Source of the DNA: Pseudomonas sp. dw_612
GTDB taxonomy: Bacteria > Pseudomonadota > Gammaproteobacteria > Pseudomonadales > Pseudomonadaceae
Assembly (NCBI RefSeq): GCF_018449725.1
Contig: NZ_JAAVVC010000004.1
Coordinates: 372,001-436,000, forward strand
Direction of reading: 5' to 3'
Length of the DNA: 64,000 bases
This document shows, piece by piece, positions 27,644-37,555 of this stretch (the stretch's first letter is position 1; every line of letters begins with the position of its first letter). The notes beneath the pieces are model-generated. The model was not told the DNA's origin. It searched no databases and saw only the letters and a program-made list of their open reading frames with translations. The position numbers and the translations under genes were made by a program.

Positions 27644-28363
27644 ATGGATTACCGTAAACCCTCCGACCGCAAAAGCATGCACTCGCGCATTGTCCAGGAA
27701 CTGGGCATGCAGATCGTCTCCGGACGCTTCAAGCCCGACGACAAACTGCCCGCCGAAGCCCTGTTGTGCGAAGAGTACGCGGTCAGCCGGCCGGTGTTGC
27801 GCGAAGCCACTCGGGTACTGGTGGCCAAGGGGCTGGTGTATTCCCGTCCGCGAGTTGGCACGGTGGTCAAGGCGCGCAAGGAATGGCACATGCTCGACCC
27901 GGACGTGTTGCATTGGTTGATGCAAAGCAGTCCGCAGAATGAATTCTTCGGCCTGCTGACCAGCGTGCGCAGCATCATCGAACCGGCCGCTGCCGCCCTC
28001 GCCGCGCAATACGCCACCGACGCCGACATCGCCTCCATCGGCGAAGCCTACCAACGGATGGAAGCCGCACCGACCCCGGAAGCGCTGTTGCAACCGGACC
28101 TCGACTTCCACAGCCGTATCGCCGACGCAACCCACAACGACTTGCTGGCGAACCTGTGCAACATGCTCTCGGTGGCGATTGCCGAGGCGTTGAAGCACTC
28201 CAACCAGCGGCCGAACCTGCATGAACTGGCACTGCCCCGGCACAAGGCGATCCTCACCGCCATCGAAAACCGTGATGCGCTGGGCGCGCGGCATGCCACC
28301 CTCGTACAGCTCGACGATGCGCGCAGTGCGCTGAATGTGGTGCTCGGCGCTGATTTGTCATAG
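27644..28363 (+). CDS. FCD-type GntR transcriptional regulator
   Basis: 239 aa from the ATG at 27644 (MDYRKPSDRKSMHSRIVQEL). The winged-helix domain has LPAEALLCEEYAVSRPVLRE and ends with the RPRVGTVV wing. The C-terminal all-helical FCD domain carries the metal-site pattern (DFHSRIADATHN, then RHKAILTAIENRD and ARHATL). Such proteins bind sugar acids and repress catabolic operons. It is the likely regulator of the flanking pentonate genes, acting at the 25523-25716 gap. Confidence 0.88.
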   Translation: MDYRKPSDRKSMHSRIVQELGMQIVSGRFKPDDKLPAEALLCEEYAVSRPVLREATRVLVAKGLVYSRPRVGTVVKARKEWHMLDPDVLHWLMQSSPQNEFFGLLTSVRSIIEPAAAALAAQYATDADIASIGEAYQRMEAAPTPEALLQPDLDFHSRIADATHNDLLANLCNMLSVAIAEALKHSNQRPNLHELALPRHKAILTAIENRDALGARHATLVQLDDARSALNVVLGADLS

Positions 28364-28370
28364 AGCAAAA

Positions 28371-28450
28371 TCAAAAGATCGCAGCCTTCGGCAGCTCCTA
28401 CATTGGAAAGTGATCCCCGGTAGGAGCTGCCGAAGGCTGCGATCTTTTGA
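28371..28450. repeat. Long perfect palindrome, GATCGCAGCC family
   Basis: Arms of 31 nt (28371-28401 and 28420-28450; core AGATCGCAGCCTTCGGCAGC) are perfect inverted copies around an 18-nt loop. The same family recurs at 37446 and 52396. The right arm ends CTTTTGA, so it may also terminate transcription of the regulator gene. Confidence 0.85.
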
Positions 28451-28463
28451 TCCTATAAATTTG

Positions 28464-28496
28464 AAAAGCCGCCACCCTCGGGTCGCGGCTTTTTTG
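28464..28496 (+). terminator. Rho-independent terminator after the GntR gene
   Basis: The hairpin AAAAGCCGC...GCGGCTTTT is followed by a T-run (GGCTTTTTTG). It insulates the toxin-like gene downstream. Confidence 0.8.
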
Positions 28497-28611
28497 TTTC
28501 TGCGCCCGCGCGCCTACCCCATTCAATCGACGCCCGTGCGGTAACCCGATACCGCACGTCCCACGCACCAACGCTTTATGTTCGCGAGCTCACCATGCAA
28601 AGGACTGCATC

Positions 28612-31600
28612 ATGCCTGTACCCCCATCAAACCGTCCCGCGACGGCCGAACCGAACGTCATCGCCCGCAGCATCAGTGCCCGGTTCAGCACCCGTCCGAC
28701 CTTGCGTTCAGTCACCGCCAGCCTGCTCAAGGAGCGTCTGCTGGACACACTCCCACCGCTGGCGTTCGACCCCGAAATGACGCGAATCGCCCAACCCCTG
28801 CCTGAAGGCGGCTGGCGTATCGGTTTATTGCTGGACTTGGCCCTGGAGTACCTGGCCAGCGGCAAGCCACCCTCGCTCATCGAACAATTTGGCCAGTCAT
28901 GTTTCCTGACCAACAGAGCCCCGGCGCGACTGACGCGAAGTACTACGGCCCGCGAGCAGGACATGAGCCTGATCGCCGAGGTCATCCGTGAACTGCCCGC
29001 CCTGGTGCCCATCGCTTTTCAGGAAATGCTGGCCGACTACTGGAACTCCGATATCGACGCTGGCGCCAGCCGCTGGCAATGGCTGGGTGATTTGCTCAAT
29101 GGCGTTCTGAAAACCGCAGCCGTACGCCATGCGAGCCAAAACAAACAGCAGTCCGACCTGCTGATCGAACTCACCCGCCACCCGGATAAACAGCAACGTC
29201 AACAGGCGCCGTGGGCAAACGGCGTGATCCATGCGCATACCCTTGAAACGACCTTGGTCGGCGATGCAGGTACGTTCAAGCTACAGAGTCCCGATCTGTT
29301 GGTGATCAATGGAGAAACTCTGTTGTTGTGCAGCGTGACCGGGAACATTGAAGCCTTCGCGTCCAGGGAGGCCTTCGAAGAAGCCTGGGCGGCGAGATTC
29401 CAGCAGGTGTTCATGACCGAGGCGATCACCTGGAAACGCTTCGAGCCGGACGGCAATTTCTTCGATACCCAGGCCGCCCTGTTGCTGAATCAGCAACTGG
29501 ACGACCTGACCGCGGTCAGGCTGCCCGCCAGCGAGCGCCTCGACGTCCTGGAACAACGCTACGACGCCATCACCGATGTAGCTGCCATGTTCGTCGACCA
29601 GGCACCTAGCCCAATGCTGTTCCAGCACTTGGAGTCGAACACTCCAACATGGCTGCAAAACGCCAGCGCCGTTGATCGCATGGCTTACCGCAAGCAGGTT
29701 GTGGAGTACGCCAGCGTTACCCAACAAAACCTGAGGCGCACCTTCCAGGCTGGCGTTGACGACCTCCATACCTTTGCGAAAAAAGCACTGCACGAGCAGA
29801 TGCTGAAGGATCAGCCGCTGGCGCCTGGCTATGACGCCGACCAGCTGGAATTGACCTTCCATGTCCCGGTCGGCGACCTGGGCAGCGGTTATCTGGAGCC
29901 GGTCAAAATGTCGTTGACGGAGCTGGCCATCAAAAACCTGGCCGGCAGGCCCAAGGGCCGAATGACCATCCGCCACACCGAGGAGCAGCTCATCCAGGAC
30001 TGGACCAGCGAAAGCTACCTGCTGGGCTTGGTGAGCAAGGTCGACATCGGCAAGCATTATCCCGAAATGATCCAGACCGCGTTGCTGGCCGACACGCCGG
30101 AAGCCCATGAGCGGGCGCGCCTGTTCGGCCAGGAGCTGGCCATCAGCCTGCCCCTGCTGGCGCTCGAACACTCGATCAAGGCCGAACAGGGTTTCACGCG
30201 GCAGGGTTATCGCTACGTCGCCGCCGTGATGCACAAGACCAACGCAGAACGGCATGTCAACGGACAGGAAATCGTCCTGCGCCCGTTGGCCTTCCAACGA
30301 AAAACCGGCGCCGAGTGCGACGTGGTCGGCAACATGTTCATCATTGAGCCTCGGGACCTGAAGGCCGACGGGCCGCGCATCCTCTATCGACCGCTGTATT
30401 CCCCGGCGCTGCAGCAATACCCCAGCCGCCAAGCCCTGCTCAGGGCCATCGCCCAGGCAGGTCCGTTGCAAACCAGTGTGCTGACCTGGCTGGAGGACCG
30501 CGCACGTCCGATCTACGACAACAACGGCTTCAACGAACCGCACATCGTGCGTTTCCTTCCCGGCGACGAATTCGCTCGCCCGGACACACCAGCACCGGCG
30601 ACGCTAGTGGGCGACGAAGCCGCCGCCGACTGGCTCGCCGCCCTGCAACAAGGTCAGTTGCTGGCACGACTGTTCGACAGCAATGCCCGGGCGCTGGTGC
30701 AACAGGGCGATCGGCAGTCGGTGTCCAATATCGAAAGTCGCTGGGTGATCATCCTCGAAGGAGGCTGGCTGCTCTTCAACAACCTTTTGTTGCCCATGTT
30801 AAGCGGCCCGGCCATGCTGGTGGGCTGGCTGGTGCAGGTCACCCACAGCCTGATTCAGGACCTGCCTGCCTTGGACAGCACGGACACGACAGCCCGTCAA
30901 CAAGCCTGGGTCGATGTGTTGCTGAACCTTGGGCTGATCATGTTGCACGTGGCGCAGAACCGCGGTTCCGGCGGCGAAATCCGGCACGCCAGCGAACCGC
31001 CGCCAACTCCCGTCGCGCTCGACTCACTACGCCGGCCGTCAGCACTTCCTCACCTGTTCGCCGAAGGCCCCGTCACCGAGGCTCCCCCCGGATTGGCGTC
31101 CGAACCACCCGGCAGCGGCCACACCTTGCTCGACTTCAACCTGTCGACCGCACGCGACTCAGCCACCGCCCGGCTGATCGAACAACTCAAGCCGGTTCGA
31201 GTGCCTTGGCCGACGCCGTTGCCAGAACCCGTTTCAGCTGGCGTTTTCCAAGGCCTGTTCCGGATCAACGGCCAATGGCACACCAGCATCGCCGGCCTGC
31301 TGTTTCGAGTGCGCATCGTGCCGGGCTTCGGTGAAGTGTTCCTGGTAACCCGGGAACATCCGGACAACCCGGGCATCAAGCTGAAATCCAACGGGCGGGG
31401 TCACTGGACGCTGGACCAGGGTCTGCAACTGGTGGGTGGCGGTCGCAGACAACGGATGGCCGAGGCACGGGAAAACCGGCGTGAGCGCGTTCAAGAGTTG
31501 GTGCTGCAACACCAGGAGTTCGTCAAGCAGCAGGCCCGGGTACAAAAGCGTGTCGACATCGCCGACAACCTGATGGTACTGAAAGAGCGAGACCCTGCCA

Positions 31601-33351
31601 GCGCGCAACAGCAGCGTCACGAGGCCAGGCAACGGTTTGGCCTTGAGCTCGACAATCAGACCCAAACCTACGTCTCGCTCATTGCCGGACTCAAGGAGCT
31701 GAGCGCATTGACCGACGTCCCCCCGGACCATTCGCTGATCAGTGACCTGCTGGAATTCATCATCAAAAACACCCGCAAGCGGGTAGTCATCGCCGACCTG
31801 GAACGTCTTGCCGCAGAAAAAAAATACAGCGACTTCAATAAGGGCGAACAACAGATCCATGACGCGATGCAAGCCGAAGGCATGGCCGTGGTGGAACGCT
31901 ACTTCGAATACATGCGCGAAACCAGCGAAATCAACGAGTCCATGATCAAGGACTACGAGGAAGTGAACAAACGGATGGAGGAACTGGCCGAGATCCCTCT
32001 GTTCGGTGCAAAGGCCATCAAAAGGTTGAATCACGATCGACCGGAAAATGAACTGACCGCTCTGGCACTCAAGTCCTTCCAACTGACCGTGCTGCGGATC
32101 CTGAGTGTCAAGAGCCTGGGAACCGACACCACCACGGCCCTGGAAACAGCCATCGATCCTCTGCTGATGCTGTCGCAGTCACATGCTGAATTACACACCC
32201 GTCATGTCTATGAGCGCAGCGATCGTATCGCCGTGCTGAATAACCTGGTTGACCATTACAGCAACGCACAGGATGCCCTAGGCAGTATTGCGATTTTCAG
32301 TGCCGATGAATTGCAGATGCCGGCCTTCAACCGCCTGCGGATGATCATCCACCAACTGCATCTGGATGCCGAGCAGCGTCTGGTTCAGGAGATTCAACAG
32401 CTCGTCCCGGATCAACCACCCCCCTCCGATGCGCCAGGGACTTCCACGTCAGAGCCCGTGGCCGGATCCTCCAAAGTCCCCGGCCCAAGCAAAAAACCGC
32501 TCAGTTCGAACAGTCGGAGAAAGGTCATCAAGACCTCCAAAGGCACCTTGATCGGCGAGGTTCGTCCGCGCGTTGCCGATCAGGACGGGGACATCGTCGA
32601 CATCAAGGACCCGATGAAGGACCAACCCCTGGCCTCTTTCCATGAACACGAGCCCAATGTCTGGGTCGAGATCGTCGAAGCCAAGGCATCCGCCCCCAAG
32701 CCCTCGGCATTGCCTTATCCGCAAATCAAGGGTGAGGCGCGAAAAGCCCTGGCGAAGGTCGATGAACAGATCCGCAAGATCGAAAGCTATGTCGAAAAGG
32801 CAAGTTCGCCCAAGGAAATAGAAGAACAACTGCAACGCGAAGCGCAGAAACTTACCCGCTATGCCGATAAGCTGGACACCCACGAGCAGGCGCCGCGGGG
32901 CAGCGGCAAGGATGTCACACTGATCACCGCGCTACGGGACAAGGCGCGTGTCCTTGAAAGCAAAGCCACGCACTTGCGCCAGAACATGACCCTGACCCGG
33001 CTACCGACAGATGAGGGTATCGAATACCTGCTGCAAAAACAGGTGTTGCATGTCGAGCCCGTTGGCCGCCGCGCCCCGTTGAGTACTGGACGCAAGGATT
33101 TCATGCAGGAATACGCCCTGCTGGACAGCCGCAGGAAAGCCGTGTGGTATGCGCACTTCCACTACGCCGAACTAGCGGACAACAAAGCCGACTTCACCAC
33201 CGCTCACCTGAAAACCAAAGCGCAGCGCTACGAAACCTATGAGTCGGCGCTGGCCAAGGCCAAGGAGCCGAAGCAGAAGATCGAGATCTATCGTGGTCTG
33301 ATCAGCAGACCGGTTGCCGACCGGTATTTACTGCCTTTCGAGCCGAGCTGA
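28612..33351 (+). CDS. Very large dermonecrotic-toxin-like protein (DUF6543-like)
   Basis: 1579 aa. The N-terminal third is helical. The segment around residues 370-400 (RRTFQAGVDDLHTFAKKAL) and the later globular region (LEHSIKAEQGFTRQGYRYVA) resemble the 'dermonecrotic toxin domain' DUF6543 proteins that Pseudomonas encodes in many variants. One hydrophobic segment lies near 725-750 (LLFNNLLLPMLSGPAMLVGW). A Lys/Glu-rich coiled region follows at about 950-1480, and the end reads VADRYLLPFEPS. No signal peptide or VgrG/PAAR domain is seen. It is monocistronic, with terminators on both sides. Toxin activity is inferred from the family only. Confidence 0.75.
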   Translation: MPVPPSNRPATAEPNVIARSISARFSTRPTLRSVTASLLKERLLDTLPPLAFDPEMTRIAQPLPEGGWRIGLLLDLALEYLASGKPPSLIEQFGQSCFLTNRAPARLTRSTTAREQDMSLIAEVIRELPALVPIAFQEMLADYWNSDIDAGASRWQWLGDLLNGVLKTAAVRHASQNKQQSDLLIELTRHPDKQQRQQAPWANGVIHAHTLETTLVGDAGTFKLQSPDLLVINGETLLLCSVTGNIEAFASREAFEEAWAARFQQVFMTEAITWKRFEPDGNFFDTQAALLLNQQLDDLTAVRLPASERLDVLEQRYDAITDVAAMFVDQAPSPMLFQHLESNTPTWLQNASAVDRMAYRKQVVEYASVTQQNLRRTFQAGVDDLHTFAKKALHEQMLKDQPLAPGYDADQLELTFHVPVGDLGSGYLEPVKMSLTELAIKNLAGRPKGRMTIRHTEEQLIQDWTSESYLLGLVSKVDIGKHYPEMIQTALLADTPEAHERARLFGQELAISLPLLALEHSIKAEQGFTRQGYRYVAAVMHKTNAERHVNGQEIVLRPLAFQRKTGAECDVVGNMFIIEPRDLKADGPRILYRPLYSPALQQYPSRQALLRAIAQAGPLQTSVLTWLEDRARPIYDNNGFNEPHIVRFLPGDEFARPDTPAPATLVGDEAAADWLAALQQGQLLARLFDSNARALVQQGDRQSVSNIESRWVIILEGGWLLFNNLLLPMLSGPAMLVGWLVQVTHSLIQDLPALDSTDTTARQQAWVDVLLNLGLIMLHVAQNRGSGGEIRHASEPPPTPVALDSLRRPSALPHLFAEGPVTEAPPGLASEPPGSGHTLLDFNLSTARDSATARLIEQLKPVRVPWPTPLPEPVSAGVFQGLFRINGQWHTSIAGLLFRVRIVPGFGEVFLVTREHPDNPGIKLKSNGRGHWTLDQGLQLVGGGRRQRMAEARENRRERVQELVLQHQEFVKQQARVQKRVDIADNLMVLKERDPASAQQQRHEARQRFGLELDNQTQTYVSLIAGLKELSALTDVPPDHSLISDLLEFIIKNTRKRVVIADLERLAAEKKYSDFNKGEQQIHDAMQAEGMAVVERYFEYMRETSEINESMIKDYEEVNKRMEELAEIPLFGAKAIKRLNHDRPENELTALALKSFQLTVLRILSVKSLGTDTTTALETAIDPLLMLSQSHAELHTRHVYERSDRIAVLNNLVDHYSNAQDALGSIAIFSADELQMPAFNRLRMIIHQLHLDAEQRLVQEIQQLVPDQPPPSDAPGTSTSEPVAGSSKVPGPSKKPLSSNSRRKVIKTSKGTLIGEVRPRVADQDGDIVDIKDPMKDQPLASFHEHEPNVWVEIVEAKASAPKPSALPYPQIKGEARKALAKVDEQIRKIESYVEKASSPKEIEEQLQREAQKLTRYADKLDTHEQAPRGSGKDVTLITALRDKARVLESKATHLRQNMTLTRLPTDEGIEYLLQKQVLHVEPVGRRAPLSTGRKDFMQEYALLDSRRKAVWYAHFHYAELADNKADFTTAHLKTKAQRYETYESALAKAKEPKQKIEIYRGLISRPVADRYLLPFEPS

Positions 33352-33364
33352 TCCGGCGTCCATG

Positions 33365-33394
33365 AAAAAGCCGCAACCTGGGTTGCGGCTTTTT
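33365..33394. terminator. Bidirectional terminator
   Basis: A perfect 14-bp stem (AAAAAGCCGCAACC / GGTTGCGGCTTTTT) with a 2-nt spacer lies between two convergent genes, with A- and T-runs on either side. It can terminate both. Confidence 0.9.
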
Positions 33395-33409
33395 CAGTGC
33401 CAGCGGTGG

Positions 33410-35794
33410 TTAGTGAGCAAACAACGAATTGCCCTTCTGCCCCGCCAGTTTCTCCGGTTTGATCAGGAACCGCGCCAGCGCCGGCAGTAGCCACAGCGCG
33501 CCGAACATGTTCCACAGCAGCATGAAGGTGAGCATCAGGCCCATGTCGGCCTGGAACTTGATCGCCGAGAAGATCCAGGTGCAAACGCCGATGGCCAGGC
33601 ACAGACCGGTGAACAGCACGGCTTTACCGGTGGATTTGAGCGTCTGGTAGTACGCCTCTTGCAACGGCAGGCCGGCACGCAGGAAGCTTTCAAGACGGCT
33701 ATAGATGTAGATGCCGTAGTCCACGCCAATCCCCACGCCCAGCGCCACCACCGGCAGAGTCGCGACTTTCACGCCGATGCCCATGAACGCCATCAATGCG
33801 TTGCCGAGCACCGAGGTCAGCACCAGCGGCAACACGATGCACAAGGTCGCCGCCCAGGAACGGAAGGTGATCATGCACATGGTCGCGACGCAGATGTACA
33901 CCAGGATCAGGATCGTCAGCTCCGATTCCTTGATGACTTCGTTCGTCGCCGCTTCGATCCCGGCGTTACCGGCGGCGAGGATGAATTCCAGGCCGTCCTT
34001 GTTGTTTTCCTTGGCGAAGTCCTGCACCGCATGCACCGCGCGGTCGAGGGTCGCGGCCTTGTGGTCGTTGAGGAACACCAGCACCGGCGCCAGGGAGCAG
34101 CTGTTGTTGTACAGGCCATCAGCCCGGGCGATGGAGTTGTTCAGCACGTCCGGGTTGCGCGACAGGGTTTCCCATTTCAGGTTGCCCTCGTTCATGCCCT
34201 TGATCATCTGCTTGGACACGGTCACCAACGAGATCGCCGACTGCACGCCCTCGGTGTTCTGCATCTTCCACATCAATTCGTCGATCGGCGCCATGGCTTC
34301 GTAGCGCGAACAGCCTTCAGGCTTGGTCTTGACCATCACCACCAACACGTCGGAACTGGTGGAATAGTTGCTGATGATGAAATTGTTGTCCTTGTTGTAG
34401 CGCGAGTCCGGACGCAATTCCGGCGCGCCCTGGTCGAGGTCACCGATTTTCAGGTTCTGGCTGTACCAGAGGCCGCCGCCGAAAGCGATCAGGGCCAGGG
34501 CAATCGACACCGGCGCGACTTTCGGGCTGGCGAAGTTCGACAGCAGGCGCCAGAACGGGTGTTCGCGGTGCGCGTCTTTCTTGCTGCGCTCGACCGCACG
34601 TTTGCTGATCCCGACATAGGAAATAGCGACCGGCAGCAGGATCAGGTTGGTAAACACGATCACCGCCACGCCGATGGACGCGCCGATGGCCAGTTCGCGA
34701 ATCACGCCGATATCAATGATCAGCAGCGTAATGAAGCCGACCGCATCCGCGAGAATCGCGATCATCCCCGGCAGAAACAGTTGGCGGAACGTGCGCCGCG
34801 CCGCCGTCAGGGCGTTGTCGGCCTCACTGGACTGCAAGGCGATCCCGTTGATTTTCTGCACGCCGTGGGAAATACCGATGGCGAAAATCAGGAACGGCAC
34901 CAGCATCGAATACGGATCGAGCCCGAAGCCGAAAAAGTGCATCAACCCCAGTTGCCAGACCACCGCCACCAGCGTCGTGCTCAACACCGCCACGGTGCTG
35001 CGCATGCAGTTGGTGAACCAGTACAGCAGGATCAGGGTAATGACGAAGGCGACGCCGAAGAACATCACCACCATCACCAAGCCATCGATCAGGTCGCCGA
35101 CTTTCTTGGCGAAACCGACGATGTGGATCTGCACATTGGGGTTCTGTTTTTCAAACTTGTCGCGGATTTTGTCTTCCAGTTCGTGGGAGAACTTGCGGTA
35201 GTCCAGGGCCAGCAACTTGCCCTGGTCTTGCGGGTCCGGGTAGGACTCTAGCAGCGGGATGTCGACGATGCTCGACTTGAAGTCGTTGGACACCAGACGC
35301 CCGACCTGGCCGGACTTGAGCACGTTATTGCGCAGCAGGTCGAGACTTTGCTGAGAGCCGTTATAGCTCTGCGGGATCACTTCACCACCGGCGAAGCCCT
35401 CCTCCGTCACCTCGGTCCAGCGCACGCTCGGGCTCCACAGCGACTTGAGGCCGGAACGGTCGACGCCGGAGATGTAGAACACTTCGTCGTTGATCTGGCG
35501 CAGGGTCTCCATGTACTCCTTGGAGAAGATGTCGCCGTCAGTCGCTTCGACGGAGATCCGCACGGTGTTACCCAGGTTCGCCAGATCGTTGCGGTGCTCC
35601 ATCATCTTTTGAATGAACGGATGTTCCAGCGGGATCATTTTTTCGAAACTGGTGGACGGCCGGATCAGCGTCGCCTGCCAGAACAGGAAGATGCTCACCA
35701 GCAGGCAGATGACGATCACTGCCGGGCGATTGTTGAAAATCAGGCGCTCTAGAAACGTCGCCTTGTCTTGGTGATGACTGGTCAATGATGTCAT
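33410..35794 (-). CDS. RND/MMPL-type exporter
   Basis: 794 aa from the ATG at 35794 (AAGAAGGGCGAAG upstream); a GTG start at 35827 overlapping the YCF48 stop is an alternative. The layout is that of an HAE3/MMPL-like RND carrier. A first helix (PAVIVICLLVSIFLFW) is followed by a large periplasmic loop, a cluster of helices from about residue 240 containing GISHGVQKIN, a second loop, and a second helix cluster with VALGVGIGVDYGIYIYSR. Family members export hydrophobic molecules or lipids. Its partner is the exported beta-propeller protein immediately upstream. Confidence 0.88.
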   Translation of the reverse strand: MTSLTSHHQDKATFLERLIFNNRPAVIVICLLVSIFLFWQATLIRPSTSFEKMIPLEHPFIQKMMEHRNDLANLGNTVRISVEATDGDIFSKEYMETLRQINDEVFYISGVDRSGLKSLWSPSVRWTEVTEEGFAGGEVIPQSYNGSQQSLDLLRNNVLKSGQVGRLVSNDFKSSIVDIPLLESYPDPQDQGKLLALDYRKFSHELEDKIRDKFEKQNPNVQIHIVGFAKKVGDLIDGLVMVVMFFGVAFVITLILLYWFTNCMRSTVAVLSTTLVAVVWQLGLMHFFGFGLDPYSMLVPFLIFAIGISHGVQKINGIALQSSEADNALTAARRTFRQLFLPGMIAILADAVGFITLLIIDIGVIRELAIGASIGVAVIVFTNLILLPVAISYVGISKRAVERSKKDAHREHPFWRLLSNFASPKVAPVSIALALIAFGGGLWYSQNLKIGDLDQGAPELRPDSRYNKDNNFIISNYSTSSDVLVVMVKTKPEGCSRYEAMAPIDELMWKMQNTEGVQSAISLVTVSKQMIKGMNEGNLKWETLSRNPDVLNNSIARADGLYNNSCSLAPVLVFLNDHKAATLDRAVHAVQDFAKENNKDGLEFILAAGNAGIEAATNEVIKESELTILILVYICVATMCMITFRSWAATLCIVLPLVLTSVLGNALMAFMGIGVKVATLPVVALGVGIGVDYGIYIYSRLESFLRAGLPLQEAYYQTLKSTGKAVLFTGLCLAIGVCTWIFSAIKFQADMGLMLTFMLLWNMFGALWLLPALARFLIKPEKLAGQKGNSLFAH

Positions 35795-35823
35795 AGCTTC
35801 GCCCTTCTTATTATTTGCCCGGT

Positions 35824-36876
35824 TCACTTGCCAAGCTCAGCGCCGGTTGGCGAAGTGGCGCGAACGCCGCCCTGTCCTGCCAGAATCAGATTGCCGTTTC
35901 CTGCCGCAGTGACCGCCGACACGGAAATCCGGTCCGGGCGGTTGAACACGGTGAAGGTTTCGCCGTTGTCACTGCTGCTGATCACCGAGCCACCGTTGCC
36001 GACGATCACAATGGAGCCGTCGTCCAGCAGCGTGGCGCCGGAGAGGCCGAACTCCAGAGTGCCGCGTGCGGCCTGGAGTTGAACTTGTTCCCAAGTGCTG
36101 CCGAAATCCGTGGAGCGGTAGAGATTGCCGCGCAGCCCATAGGCCAGCAGCGTGTTGGGTTGGGCCGTACCGATCACGCCGAACAGCGAGCCTTCATAGG
36201 GGCCTTCGAGTTTTTCCCAGGTCTGGCCCTCATCGGCGGAGCGGAACATGCTGCCCTGCTCACCGACGATGAACAGCCCGGCATCCTTGACCGCCGTGAT
36301 GGCGTTGAGGTGGAACTGGTCTTCGTTGTCGAGGCGGTCACTGGCGTCTTCCCAGGTTTTGCCGCCGTCGGTGGTTTCCAGCAACGCGCCATACGCGCCC
36401 ACGGCAAAGCCGCTGTTGACGTCCTTGAACCAGACGTCGAGCAGCGGCGATTCGCGTTTCAGGTCTTCGAATTGTTTGGTCCAGGTGACCCCGCCGTCTT
36501 CGCTGGCGAGGATCTGCGCGTCATGCCCGACGGCCCAGCCGTGTTTGTCATCGACAAAAAACACGGCGGTCAGCAGTTGCCGGGTCGGCACCTTGGCCTG
36601 GGTCCAGGTTGCGCCCTGGTCATCGGAATACAGAATGTGCCCACGATCCCCGACCGCCACCAGGCGCTTGCCGGCGTGGACGACATCAAGCATCAGGCTT
36701 TTGGCGGCCTTGGCGGATTCAACGGAATAAACCGCGTCGGCAGCCGGCGCGTCGGCGGCGATCACCGGTGCCGACCACACGGCACAGCCCAACAGCGAGA
36801 GCGCTGTAGCCAGCAACGCGAACTTGCGTAGTGCCGGCGGGCGGCAGATACCCACACCCATGACAGGCTCACTCAT
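35824..36876 (-). CDS. YCF48/BNR-repeat exported beta-propeller protein
   Basis: 350 aa with an N-terminal export signal (FALLATALSLLGCAVWS, ending near VIAA). LLGC could be a lipobox, so a lipoprotein is possible. Repeated Asp-box-like motifs follow: SDDQGATWTQ, SEDGGVTWTK, TTDGGKTWED, SADEGQTWEK, STDFGSTWEQ, SSDNGETFT. This is the YCF48/Hcf136-like propeller commonly encoded beside RND carriers in proteobacteria. It probably serves as periplasmic partner of the downstream exporter. No DUF1302/DUF1329 gene, a frequent companion, is in the window. Confidence 0.88.
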   Translation of the reverse strand: MSEPVMGVGICRPPALRKFALLATALSLLGCAVWSAPVIAADAPAADAVYSVESAKAAKSLMLDVVHAGKRLVAVGDRGHILYSDDQGATWTQAKVPTRQLLTAVFFVDDKHGWAVGHDAQILASEDGGVTWTKQFEDLKRESPLLDVWFKDVNSGFAVGAYGALLETTDGGKTWEDASDRLDNEDQFHLNAITAVKDAGLFIVGEQGSMFRSADEGQTWEKLEGPYEGSLFGVIGTAQPNTLLAYGLRGNLYRSTDFGSTWEQVQLQAARGTLEFGLSGATLLDDGSIVIVGNGGSVISSSDNGETFTVFNRPDRISVSAVTAAGNGNLILAGQGGVRATSPTGAELGK

Positions 36877-37148
36877 AGACCTTCCCCCATTATTATTGTT
36901 AGGTCGTTCAACCTTTCAGGGCGCCGTAAGGGTGCTCGTGGTGATTGACTGGTTGGAGCATAGTCCTGAAACCTGCAATCTAGAGCCCCTTCGGAAGCTG
37001 GCTTATCCTATCGGGCTTTGGAAAGGTCTGACAATCGACGCCACGTTATGTTTTGTTAACCTGGGGGTTTGGGGTTGTGGGTGAATGATTGGGTATTAGG
37101 TGGGGTGATTGGGGGTTCTGGGTTTTGTGTGAATATCCGTTTCTTTTG

Positions 37149-37375
37149 TAACGGCGGATATTGGTTCCGCTCTTACAGCGGGTCACTTTCGAAGAGCGCG
37201 AAAGTAACCAAAGCGCTTTTGCCCCTTTCGTTCGGTGCCTCGCTGAGGCTCGGCATGCCCTCGCTCCGGTCCTGCTCCGTGGACCCGCCGCCATCGGCCA
37301 TCCATGGCCGGGGGCGGCTAACCCGGCATCCATGCCGGGTTGCCCACTGCGCAGAACCTCCACTCGGCCTCTCGA
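37149..37375 (+). repeat. Long noncoding repeat, copy A
   Basis: It starts TAACGGCGGATATTGGTTCC and runs through a GTCACTTTCG...GAAAGTAACCAAAG hairpin to GCCCACTGCGCAGAACCTCC. Several short open frames cross it but none has a ribosome site or recognisable product. It is matched in reverse orientation by copy B at 37556-37795. Confidence 0.6.
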
Positions 37376-37445
37376 GGGGGCGTGTATCGCACCGCGAGGC
37401 GGCCTGCCGGCCGGCCTGATTCCTTAAAGCCAGCGCGTACACCCG

Positions 37446-37520
37446 TAGAGCTGCCGAAGGCTGCGATCTTTTGATCTTGATTTTGCCTTGCTTTGGCTTT
37501 GGCTTTGGCTTTGGCTTTTG
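37446..37520. repeat. Single GATCGCAGCC-family arm plus (TTTGGC)n tract
   Basis: AGCTGCCGAAGGCTGCGATC at 37450-37469, extending through TTTTGA, equals one arm of the palindrome at 28371. It is followed by four to five tandem TTTGGC units (37490-37516), which would be prone to slippage. Confidence 0.7.
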
Positions 37521-37555
37521 ATCTTGATCTACCCGCCCCTTCGGAAGGCTGAGTG

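Noticed and set aside
33659..35251. A 530-codon open frame on the plus strand
   Set aside because: Shadow of the RND exporter; composition is His/Gln/Arg-rich nonsense.
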